The translations under genes were made by a program, and so were the position numbers. The notes under the pieces are model-generated. The model was not told the origin of the DNA, ran no database searches, and saw nothing but the letters and a program-made list of their open reading frames with translations. DNA of 64,000 bases from the NCBI GenBank assembly GCA_947184155.2, contig CAMXCT020002757.1, positions 120,001-184,000 on the forward strand, given 5' to 3'. Within the stretch, counting starts at the first letter, position 1, and each line of letters opens with the position of its first letter. The DNA is from Cladocopium goreaui. Its lineage: Eukaryota > Sar > Dinophyceae > Suessiales > Symbiodiniaceae. Below are positions 51,201 through 61,800 of the stretch, piece by piece.

Positions 51201-52571
51201 TAATATATAGCATATAATATATGATATATCAAATATAATATATAATATATATAATATATATAATGTATATAATATATATAATATATATAATATATATAAT
51301 ATATGACATATAATATAATATACTATAATATGATATAACATAGTATAATATAATATACTGTTTATATATATATATTGTACCTAGAACCTGGAACATCCAA
51401 AAATAAATGGTCGCAGGCCATATTGGCCCCAGAAGTGGAGGTTTCGATTTTCATTGATTTTCACAAATTTGACAAGGGTGCAGGTATATATATATATTCT
51501 CATGGGGATAGAGATGATTTCACCATATTCCAGCAATGGATTTGCAGGGGAGTTTAGGGGGAGTTTAGAGGCATCCAGGAATAGGATCAATTTAATGGGT
51601 CATTGGTATCCCAATTGTTAATTCCAACCAAAATATATGGATTACCAGTGTTTATAATTCAAGGATATTGAACCATATTTAACCAGTTATATATATATAT
51701 TTCAGATGTGCCCGAATATAATTTTGCCTCTTCAGTTGAAGCTGATGCCGATGCATAAAGAATTTCTTATCTCAAATCTGGTTTTGCTGATCAAAAGTAC
51801 TCGTAGTGTGGTTTCTTGAAACTGTCCCAGCTTCCAGGCTTGTAGCTGACAGCTGCAGGTTTATAACGTCTCCCAACACCATCACCTTGAACAGCGCCAT
51901 GAATGTTTGCGAGCAGCTTGGCATGGCATTTTTTAAGAGAAAATGGGGTCTGCGGAATGAGAAAAGCAGCATTTTCCCTTGGTTAATCACCCTTGGTTAG
52001 ACATGGCCATAACTATGGGGTATACAAACCATTTTCAGACCCACCTAGAGATCTGATGAGATCTGCAGAGGAAGATATGCTTTGATCAAGCCTAGCAGGT
52101 CCTAATATTTTAGAGAACAACTTTTGGGATCTCCAGTTCTAGCCACGAACGTGCTATGAATCTAATTTCAAATACATACACAACAAAGCATAACATGAGA
52201 TATTATAGCAAAACATCAATATGAACATGAACGCTACGCAAAAGCAATACAAACAGAACGTGCATGCCAAAACAAACCAACACATGGACCAGACGTAACA
52301 CATACGTAATTCAATTATATATTATTACATATATTATTATAGATATACATACACATATTATTTTTATTATATAATTATATATAAATCATACAAAAACATA
52401 TAATAATAGTAATTATTATTATTATATATATATTTATAAGTATATATAATTATATATATATATAATTATGTATATATATATATAATTATGTATATATATA
52501 ATATGTATATATATAATATGTATATATATATGTATAATTATATACCTATATATATATGCATACATATACAT

Positions 52572-52603
<32 letters not shown>

Positions 52604-54260
52604 GTTCATGTTCATGTACATGTACATGTACATATACAAACATACGTATACATATATACACATGTGTATACGATATAAACACATAGGCAATGCACAGTGC
52701 ACAGTGCAGCCAACTCTGGATCAGGAAGGGCATCTTCTGGCAAGCGTCGCTGCAATTCCTGGCCGAATTCAGGCAGAGGTGCTGGCGATTTTCGCATTTT
52801 CGCCTCGTTGACCTGATTTTCCAATGGGGATGTCATGGGGGTTGGCACCTCGCAGGTCAACTATGTTCAAAGATGTCCAGGATGTGATAGATATTGATGG
52901 ATCATGTTGCCCTATCTTGGTCTGAGCCATTGAATTGGGGAGTCTCTTTTTTTCGCGGAAGGCGCCTGGAAAGCACCATTATCTCCACACATACTGCAGC
53001 AAGTACCTGTATCAAGGCCGCTGCGAAAAAGCCGGGCAGAAAAGAGCAGGGTTTAGGGAAAGGTTCCATGCCTTTGCTGCATTTTTGGATTTTTAGTCAT
53101 GTATTGGAATGATGATTCCAGTGAATAGTTTTCGGGTGGCTGAAACGACCCAAACCAGCAGAGGGAGGTGGGTTTTGGGACATTCACAGGGTTCTCCAAG
53201 GGTCATGTGTGTGTATATAATATAATTTATATGTATACATATATATATATATGTATTTATACATACAGGGGATGTGTTTGCTGTTTTGATCTTTAACACA
53301 GTGAGTGAAGGAGGCGATTCTGGCTTGCTTACCTCACACCCGGCAAGCTCCATATTGATATCGCCCATCATCCCAAAATAGCGCCCAGTTCGGGTTTTGG
53401 ACGCATTACATGAGAGTGGCTTACCCAGCCCCCAGAAAGGGCTTTCCGTTAAAGACTATCCAATTGATCTGTCTGGTAATACTAGGGTTCCCCTAAATCC
53501 CACGAGTTATCATCAATTTTCTCATTAGCATGAACATGGCCATACATTGGGGTCAATCCCCGATTTGGAGACACACCCAAATATTGTATGTTGGTTATTG
53601 TTGGTTATACTTACATATCCCAATATATTCCCATTAAGATACTTGGTGGTTCACCATAATTAGTAAGTGGGATATCATCCCCAGTTGTCAATGTACTATA
53701 CCTACTTCCCCCATTGAGTTCACTGGGGTTATAAGCCACTTAAGATTCCTGGTTCCTCGGATGAACCAAGCAACCCCAGGGTAAAACTCACCTGACCAGT
53801 TCGTCAGTTTAGTTATAAACCATTACTGTAGAACACAAAATATCCCCATTAAATGGACGATTTTTAATGGGTGATTCATGGATGGTTTTTCATGTGATAT
53901 CTTTTTAAGGCTTCGCATCCCATGACATTTACCATTTTGTTTGAAACATCCCCATAACATCCCATGACTTTGTTGGATTTTCCATTCATCTCCTATTAAT
54001 ATTCCATGAAAACACATTTTGTTTAAAACATCCCCATGACATCCCCATGACTTTGTCAATGTGACATCTATAATCATATATATATATATATACATACACC
54101 TGTATTCATTTATGTGTAAAGATATTATCTGGATTATATCTGATATTATATCACACTACATACATACATACATACATACATACATACATACATACATACA
54201 TACATACATACATACATACATACATACATACATACATACATACATACATACATACATACA

Positions 54261-54296
<36 letters not shown>

Positions 54297-57217
54297 TATG
54301 TATACATATATGTATGTATATACATACATGCATACATATATATATATATACATATATGTATATATATATATATACGCGCAACGCCTGGGCAAAGCCCAGG
54401 CGTTGCAGAGTAGAGGCTCCCCATTCCCAATCAAATGTTGTTGCAACTTTGCATTCCATTGGGAAGATCAACAAAGGTATCAGGGAATATGAAAATCCCA
54501 CCCCCGTTTAGCTCTACATTCAATTGGGAAGATCAACAAAGGTATCAGGGAATATGAAAATCCCACCCCCGTTAAACTCTACATTTAATTGGGAAGTTCA
54601 GCAAAGGTATTAGGGAATATTAAACTCCCACCCCCGTTAAACTCTACATTCAATTGGGAAGATCAACAAAGGTATCAGGGAATATTCAAATCCCACCCCT
54701 GTTGAACTCTACATTCAATTGGGAAGATCAACAAACGTATTAGGGAATATTAAAATCCCACCCCCGTTAAACTTTAAATTCAATTGGGAAGACCAACAAA
54801 GGTATTAGGGAATATTAAAATCCCACCACTGTTAAATTTGACATTCATTGAAGATCTTCAATAAGGGCTTAATTCTACCACCCCTGTTAAACTTCTACAT
54901 TCATTGAAGATCTTCAATAAGGGTTTAGTTCTCCCACCCCGGTTAAACTTCTACATTCATTGAAGATCTTCAATAAGGGTTTAATTCTCCCACCCCCGTT
55001 AAGCTTCTACATTCATGGAAGACCTTCAATAAGGGTTTAATTCTCCCACCCCCGTTAAACTTCTACATTCATTGAAGATCTTCAACAAGGGTTTAATTCT
55101 CCCACCCCCGTTAAACTTCTACATTCATTGAAGATCTCCGATGAGGGTTTAATTCTCCCACCCCTGTTAAACTTCTACATTCATTGAAGATCGTCAATAA
55201 GGGTTTGATGATGTTGATGATGGTGATGATGATGATGATTATGATGATGCTGATGATGATGATGATGGTGCTGATGATGTGTTGCCTGTCGTGGTTGCGG
55301 TTCCGGGCAAAGCCCAGGCATTTGCCGTATATATATATATATGTACATACATATATTCTATCTATCATCTATCTATCAGTTATATATATATGGCTTGCCA
55401 GCGGTTCCAGGCCCGTCGCTGGCAGCATGCCCTTGAGAGTTTTGACTTTATCGATGTGACTCTCCAGAGTCTTGCGGTGATAGCGCGACATGGCTGATGT
55501 TTGTTGATTTACCCTTTGGTAAACATACAAAAAGGTATTGAACATGGCCATTTACAGTTGATTTACCCGTTAAAAATGGTGATTTTTTCCATAATTATAT
55601 TTGTTTACCAGGGGGTATAACCGCCAGTGCTGTGCCCTATTATTCAGCTTAATGGATGTAAAACTTAATGGATGTAAATGATGGTGGTTTAGATGGTAAG
55701 TGGACATATTCACCATGAATCAGCATCTAAACCACCATTTACACCAGCTATCATCATTTTTACTAGTGAAATCCATCATTCTTGGTTGTACCTTCTGGTA
55801 AGCAAACATGGCTGGGAAATCATCGAGCTACGTAGACGGTTTTTATAGCTGGGAAAATCATCTATAAATGAAGGAGGTTCTAGCTAGCCATGTTTGATTA
55901 CCGCCATTGATATCCATTCGCTAGTCCGATCAATCTACCAGAGGCAACAATCGGGTAAGGTATAGTTCTAAGTTAGTGTATAGACCCCATTGATATTAGA
56001 CTATAGATATATCATGATATATCTACCACACATCCAACTGTGTTAGTGAAATAAACCAACGTAGCAATTCCGAACTGGGACAATAGCCTGCAGGGGATCA
56101 CAGCTTCATCGCAAGAAGGTCAAAGCTTGGCACCCTGAGTTCAGTAGTGGGGATTTTGGATCTTCATGCCCATATCTATACGTGTGTATATATATATACA
56201 TATTTATGATCGGATATGTATACAAATGCACAATCCCACCCCCCAATATTAAATACCACCCATAGGGGGCACTGACATAAATAGATCCAATACTAAGCCA
56301 GCGGTTTTAGGGCGATATTCAATATTAGGGGCATGGGGATATGTATATATATATGTATATATATATAGAGCCTATATAGCTATAGTTACTAGGCTTATAT
56401 CCCAATTTATTTTTGACAATGGTTAATTGTAGTCGCTCTAATGTGGGATCGACAACAATAGTGTCGCATCCCCACTCACCAAGCATTTGAATCCATGGCA
56501 ACTACAGGATGGTATTGTAGCAGGGATATACAATGATAGCGGTAGGGATATATCTACTATGATTGTATATATTTGTGGATGATTGTAGATCATAGTAGAA
56601 TCATCCATCCCTATGTGTATCATCCATCATTGCATACCCCTATCATATGGATTATATATCTACTATTGCTACAACCACCTACAACCTTGGGGATGTTTTT
56701 TTTTACCATCCGACAGGCGATTGTGGGATGGGCTAAACAGGGCGAAGCACAGATCACTGTGGCATAAGAAAGACACAAATGAATGACTAGATAAGGGAAT
56801 ATAAACCATAATATTCTAGTATATAAATAGAAACCAGAAACATAATTCTAGTAATACTATTATGGTTTAAATATATATATATATATAGATAGATATTCTA
56901 GTATATAAACCAAAAACATAATTCATACGGTTTTTGTCACCAGACCGTGCTGTTCCCAAACAATGCCTGTATCCGCAACCACTCGATCTGGATAATCCTG
57001 GAGCTGTTTTTGGGTCCTCCAATTTTGGATAGCTCTGGTAGACTCAGGTGGGAAGTGAGTGACAAGACTTTGCCACTTTGCAGTACCTTGCCCAGTGGAA
57101 CTTGGAGGAAACGATGGTTCAAGGATCTGATCTTAACATCCATAACATATAATATGTATATATTATGATATTAACAATATAACCATATATATATATATAC
57201 ATACATACATACATACA

Positions 57218-57248
<31 letters not shown>

Positions 57249-57771
57249 GTATATATATATATATATACATACATAGATATTGGGGTTTCAAAGGGCTCGC
57301 TTCCATATGAAAGAATTTCCTAGGCCGAGGCCTGAATCCAAGGCTCACGACCAATTCCGCTCTACCCAGATGGCTTGCTGTTCCCATGACATGGTTCCCC
57401 TTGAACTTGACAATCTCCGGTGCATGCCATTGGTGCATCCGGAAAGCTCATTTTTTGTTGGCAATTAATGGGATATAACCAACCATAAATGGTGATTTAT
57501 TGGATATATAGTGGGAGTATAGTGGGATATAGAACCAACAATTAGGGTTACCCTCCAGTGTCATCAATGGCTGGGAAATCCACGAACTCAAAATCCGAGG
57601 AGTTTTAATGGGATAATCATCGACAAACATGCTGGGATTGTCCATTGCCATCTTTGATCACCGGTAAATGCCTTGACAAATGGCAGATGACTTTGGGGTC
57701 GCTGCCCAGGTGCATTGGAAGATATGCAGGTGCAAATGTTCCAAGACCTACGGTGCAAGCGAAGCTGCTGA
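34970..57771 (+). CDS. Multi-exon pentatricopeptide-repeat (PPR) protein gene
   Basis: A PPR protein, predicted to bind organelle (plastid or mitochondrial) RNA for processing, stability or editing. About 28 exons of 25 to 108 nt carry half-repeats of the dinoflagellate type V-x-S/T-F/Y-N-x-x-I-S-A-C-E-K-x-G-x-W-x-x-A-L. Exons mostly end inside the Cys-to-Trp turn or in the linker after A-L. When joined in phase, the distance from the Ala of A-L to the Ile of I-S-A-C is 23 or 24 residues at most junctions, which I used as a check. About a dozen repeats result. The 5' end is unclear: no initiator Met is certain, and exons at 34970-35025 and 35213-35317 are the earliest plausible ones. An in-frame TGA at 57769 may be the end. 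GC donors (about 6) and GA donors (about 3) are needed. Confidence 0.75.
36813..42135 (+). CDS. PPR exons d-m (first repeats)
   Basis: 36813-36916 [20 protein letters not shown]; 37690 to about 37770 [20 protein letters not shown] (end uncertain); 38258-38365 [13 protein letters not shown] ... [15 protein letters not shown]; 38852-38932 [20 protein letters not shown] and NVISYN, then a GA donor; 39254-39317 [22 protein letters not shown] donor; 40224-40331 [20 protein letters not shown]; 40662-40689 IFQHSSKLG (27-28 nt); about 41094-41181 [22 protein letters not shown] donor; 41845-41902 [21 protein letters not shown] donor; 42095-42135 [15 protein letters not shown] donor. All junctions except that after 37770 restore codons exactly. 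Confidence 0.7.
42470..42945. repeat. Tandem repeat, 73 bp x about 6
   Basis: The anchor cgttgtgg recurs at about 42528, 42601, 42674, 42747, 42828 and 42902. Spacing is 73 bp except one 81-bp step that carries an extra gagcagtcag. GC-rich; lies in the PPR intron 42135-44065. Confidence 0.88.
42955..43640. repeat. Degenerate gatcttgtg/aggtccttg repeat array
   Basis: About a dozen diverged units with aggtcctt, gcatgatctt and gagaagatcttgtgg. It lies directly after the 73-bp array in the same PPR intron. The translated frames (DLLIRTC-like) reflect the repeat. Confidence 0.78.
44065..48921 (+). CDS. PPR exons n-t (middle repeats)
   Basis: 44065-44112 [16 protein letters not shown], before GTGCCC; 45058-45141 [20 protein letters not shown] and MPKQASGG, before GTCCAT; 46814-46855 [14 protein letters not shown], before GTGTGG; 47505-47552 [18 protein letters not shown] donor; 47802-47859 [19 protein letters not shown], before GTGGGA; 48308-48354 [15 protein letters not shown], before GTTGGT; 48824-48921 [20 protein letters not shown] and [12 protein letters not shown], before GTGACT. 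Each junction restores a clean PPR, for example N-E-I-T-L-N-A / V-I-S-A and I-S-A-C-D-K / A-G-E-W-E-V-A-L. Confidence 0.75.
45860..46055. repeat. TA, CA and TC microsatellite cluster
   Basis: tatata and catatg runs, then a (CA)n and a (TC)n run at about 45990-46025, in a PPR intron. Confidence 0.85.
47449..47500. repeat. 9-bp tandem repeat (ggagccctc)
   Basis: About six copies that run up to the acceptor of the PPR exon at 47505. The repeat forms the 3' end of the intron and contains AG at every unit. Confidence 0.85.
49560..51372. repeat. TA/AATAT satellite, about 1.8 kb
   Basis: Almost pure A+T in the PPR intron 48921-51859. The minus-strand Tyr/Ile frames are artefacts. Confidence 0.93.
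51859..57771 (+). CDS. PPR exons u-ab (last repeats and probable stop)
   Basis: 51859-51915 [20 protein letters not shown] donor; 52725-52778 [17 protein letters not shown], before GTGCTG; 52974-53022 [18 protein letters not shown] donor; 55402-55466 [22 protein letters not shown] donor; 56119-56143 SKLGTLSS (25 nt), before GTAGTG; 56717 to about 56758 [14 protein letters not shown]; 56944 to about 57003 [16 protein letters not shown]; 57710-57768 [19 protein letters not shown], then TGA 57769-57771. The last three are weaker: spacing between them departs from the PPR norm, and the boundaries of the 56.9-kb exon are open. Confidence 0.58.
52310..52675. repeat. TA/CATG microsatellite
   Basis: tatata and tacatg units that end about 50 bp before the PPR exon at 52725. 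Confidence 0.85.
54158..54290. repeat. (TACA)n microsatellite
   Basis: About 33 almost perfect tetranucleotide units, then TA-rich DNA to 54374. Confidence 0.95.
54378..54406. repeat. Perfect 13-bp hairpin
   Basis: gcaacgcctgggc, loop aaa, gcccaggcgttgc. A related cgggcaaagcccaggc lies at about 55305-55320, beyond the tandem array, so the two sites bracket it. Confidence 0.85.
54456..55205. repeat. Paired tandem arrays, 65 bp x 6 then 56 bp x about 6.5
   Basis: The 65-bp unit (ttgggaagatcaacaaagg ... cccacccccgttaaactct) repeats at 54459, 54524, 54589, 54654, 54719 and 54784. From about 54846 it gives way to a 56-bp unit (cattgaagatcttcaataag ... cccacccccgttaaacttc). They share the cccacccccgtta block and acattca. 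Lies in a PPR intron. Confidence 0.9.
55206..55285. repeat. (GATGAT)n microsatellite
   Basis: tgatgatg units directly after the 56-bp array. Confidence 0.9.
57196..57275. repeat. (CATA)n and TA microsatellite
   Basis: About 12 catacata units flanked by TA runs, in the last PPR intron. Confidence 0.9.
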
Positions 57772-58849
57772 AGAAATGGCAAACGTGGGTAAACTCATAT
57801 ATTCTTTTTGCACCATGATTTTGGACAGACCAGACAAAAGTCAGAGTTTCAAGGTGCTTCAATGCTGGCACCCTTCAGGATTGTCAAGATGAAATCTGTG
57901 GTTCCAGGAAATAGGATGGTTGGGTTTCGAACATTTGGATCCAAACACCTGCTGTGGGATTCAGGGTGTCACACGCGGCCCAAAAAAGGGTTGCCGGTGT
58001 GGTGCGTGCTGGTGTGCAAGCTGGTTCTGCATGTTGGAGAGTAAACAACAAAAATCAAAACAAGTCTTGTGTACAGTTCCATGACTATATAGCTAGCTAG
58101 GTTTTAATGGGAAAATCATCGACAAAAATGTGGGGATTGTCCACCAAAGCTTTGGCTTTGGATCTTGTGAATCTCAAAAGAAAGGATCCCATGATATCCA
58201 TGATGATCGACTACACCCAGAAATGATAGATGGATTTTTGATGAATTCGGGTATGGGGTCAGTACACCCATACCACTGGTATGGATGTTCATCCCCCCTT
58301 TCAGATTGCCCACGCAGATACCCATCACCACCACCTCTCGCTCTGTCAGCAGCCAATACTGACTTCGCACAACCTCACCACACATGACCGTATTGGGGGA
58401 ATCCATAAAGATATCCATGAATATCAATAAATCAGATGGGTTGCCAAGTGGACATAGATGACCGTCCAACAGATGTTGAACACATGTTGGACTCATTGGA
58501 TTGGTTTAAGGGAACGTCTACAGGAAATTCCTATAGTTGATGGTCAAATCCTTGCGGCTTCCTGTTGATTCTCCCGAAAACACCAGTCGATTGTTCGACG
58601 GAACCTCGTCGTTTTCCGAAAAAAAAAACCGTTGGTCCCACTTTCCTCATGATATGCCAAAGGGAGTGTCACAACTGTCACAACTGAAGATCTCGAACTG
58701 GGAAAAAACACTACAAACCGTCAATCGCCCAGGCTCTATTCGAACCTGTCTCCAAATTAACAGTTAGCCCCAAAATTTATGATACGCATTGATAAGCTAT
58801 CATCATTTTCCGTCTTAGATTCGCTGAAAAACACGGGCCGCGCTGCCAG
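57772..58849. other. Intergenic or 5' region between PPR and BCKDHB
   Basis: The BCKDHB start and any presequence exon should lie here. The open frame from the ATG at 58537 (MMVKSLRLPVDSPENT) is a possible but unsupported first exon. No promoter or spliced-leader site could be recognised. Confidence 0.4.
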
Positions 58850-61800
58850 GCAGAGGCTTGCGATGCTTTTCAACTCAGAAGCAGATGAACATGTTCCAGG
58901 CATCCTGAGATGACGATCTTTATTCAATCGCCCCGAGTTTTTAGAGGCTTCCAAAAAATGAATAGATCGCATAATAAACCATGGTTCCAGGGGGTATTTA
59001 GTACTGGCGGGATAAGATCCCAACTATTCATAAATCTGAGCAGCAACCGATATGTGCAACTGGTCTGTGTTCCTCGGCAAAAGCTTTTTGACAACTCCCA
59101 GCGAGCTTGAACAAAGACATGGGTACTGTAGATGTGACACGGACGATGTGAGACGGACATCGATGTCCTACAAAGGCACGTACGTCATTTTGCAGAACAT
59201 GTCTTCAGGCTTTAAAGTAATTAACTACAATACATGGGCATCTTGCCATGCTCCGTTTACACTCTGGGACCCCTTGGAGAAACCGCACATCGGACGAGAA
59301 GGCGGCACCTTTGCGAGATGAGCTACCTTTCAGATCCTGAAATTGGGTCTGAAATTTATGGGAAAAAACAAAACCAATCCCATCCACTGGTTACTTCATT
59401 TTCCTGATTCAAATTGACAAATCAGTGGGGTAAATTCACAATTTCAGACACAACCAAATGATCACATTGTTGTGTATGCATATGCATGGTGTTGCATCTC
59501 AATGTCTACTTGCAGGCAGCTGTTGCGCTTTCCAGGGCACAATCCAAGCAAGCTCGCTTAAGCGTAGCGCATCTTGGGCCTTTGTGGCCGCACCACCCCA
59601 AACTCTAGTGGCTTCGGTTGCACCGGCCCAGAACAAGCAGGCAGTTCATGAATTGAGCAAGCCTGGAACGTAACTGCAACGCCCGGCACCAATGCCATGA
59701 AAGGAACGTTGCCACTTTGGGGCTGCAAACCACATGGCTCAAGTGGAACAACCATGCTCAGAGCTGAGGTTGGCCGTCAGGGTCGGCTCGACGTAGTTTC
59801 TGGTATTTTCTTTTCAGCCATAATTTGGAAGCTGCGACAGCAAAGCCGTCAAGTGGTTGGACCAATGCAGCGCCTGTGCGGGTGTGCGGGGTGCTCGCCC
59901 TGCCACTGTCCCTTTGCAACTAGGCATCCTTGAGGACATTTTGGGCTGTAGAGCATATTGGTCACAGCACCTTCTTGCCCTGCTCTCATGCTTCTGTTTC
60001 AAATATGCTAAAGTCAGCCAGAACCCCGTCACCTGCCATTGGCGCAGGGCAAGGTGGGAGAGGAACCTGGACCCAAACGCACAGGATTAAACCTTGATGA
60101 GGGAAGGGCTTGGGGCCCCAAAACAGAGCCTAGAATCTGGCACCCAAAAAGTGTGCCCCCACTTCTTCCGGCCTCTGCTTCTGTCCCGCCCAAGGGTCCC
60201 AAAAATGGGGCCGCAAAACCGCCCACTTGCCCAGCCCTGGTGCGCAAAGTGTCCAGGGCTAACAGATCCGCATCTTGTAGCTTACCCCTGCGCAGCCGCC
60301 ATCGCCGCCGCCACCGAGCAACCCATTTGTTGGCGGACTTTCCGACCCATACTCGCAGAGGCCCTGTCGCGTTCAAATTGGTAGAACCCGGCAGCTGCGT
60401 CTGTTCTCAGCCAGCGCTCCCTTTAATTGCTGCAGCTCCATGCATGCGAGAAAAGGCTAGGGAGCGAAAAGAGATCAAACAGCCTGGAATGCACATATGT
60501 GTGACCTCGAGTTGAGCGGCCTGGCTGCCATATGAAACGAAATGGTGTTGCACTGCTTTTCATGTAGGTCCTTGTCTGCAGGAACGGTGACTGCAAACAA
60601 AGTACAGCCCCATGCTCCGTATTTCTGGCTAGGAACCCCTTCCACAGCCTGCGTGTCCTAGCCTGGCTGCGGCGTGTGCAGTGATTGCACCCCGTTACAG
60701 CTACCCAACACCACCATGGACTATGAGATTGGCATGGCTGAAGGACATGACTGCCAAGTGAAATTTCAAATTCTTCACACTTGGAAAGAGGTACAGTTGC
60801 GATACGCTCTGGTCAATCCTAAGCCAAACATGTATTTCCATTGATATATATATATATGTTGCATTCATTTTTAATCCCATGTAAAAAGCAATGTATTCTC
60901 ATATCGATCTCATTCCCCCAAGATCAAGTACCATCCGTGTGGGCTCCAAACCAACAGATCCAATACTAAACCAAGGTTTCCAAGGGGTGTATTCAAATTC
61001 GACATTAGGGGGATTTAGGGAGCTGGAATTATAAATTATATATATATATATATTCATATGTATAGCAGATCATATAACATCCACATTTGGTTGGGTTCAC
61101 TGAAATGTGATGGTTCAGGCTATCAACAACGCCATGGAAATTGCCCTGAGCACTGATGACAAGGCCCGGTGACGTGACCGGTGAGACCAAATGGAGCCCG
61201 ACCCAAAGGGGTCCAGCAACTGGATTGGGTGCAGCAACTGGATTCGTACAACTTGATTTTTGGCTATACGTGGGGAAGAATCTAACTAATCATCTAACCA
61301 GCTAAAGGCTAAAGATCCTGAGTTTTTGCGTAAAATCCGCCTTTTGTGACTTTTGGATACTTTGGCTGGTTGATTTGATCAATTCATCCCGCATAGGTCA
61401 ACCTCCTGCAACAAGGGATTGGCAGACAGAACTTGACCCAGACAACACGCAAGACACCTACAGTACCACAGACTTATGAGGTAGCAACTTCAGGCGTGGG
61501 ACATGAATGTATTGGCGATCCGAGGTCCCTTCCCTGCAAAAAACCCGCCAATACACGCAAGGAACTCTCCGAGCGTAGAAATCTGCGTGGTGGGTTTGAT
61601 TCTTTAAAAAAATCAACCCTATTTAGGATGGTGATCTCCACATCATATCAGCTTGAAATATCTTGAAACCATCCCACGAGTGTGAGGCCATGCTTTTTGG
61701 TGAAGACGTGGCATTTGGCGGTGTCTTCCGTTCACCCGACCTGTCCATGCTGGGATGTGGCAACTTTGCTCAGACCGTTTTGAAAAAACGGGAAGGACTG

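Noticed and set aside
49512..51341. Minus-strand Tyr/Ile open frames
   Set aside because: Translation of TA/AATAT satellite.
54061..54501. Open frames with Tyr-Ile-His-Thr or Met-Tyr-Val-Cys repeats
   Set aside because: Translation of the (TACA)n microsatellite on either strand.
54456..55205. CRISPR-like array
   Set aside because: Units are contiguous with no unique spacers, and the genome is eukaryotic; these are tandem minisatellites.
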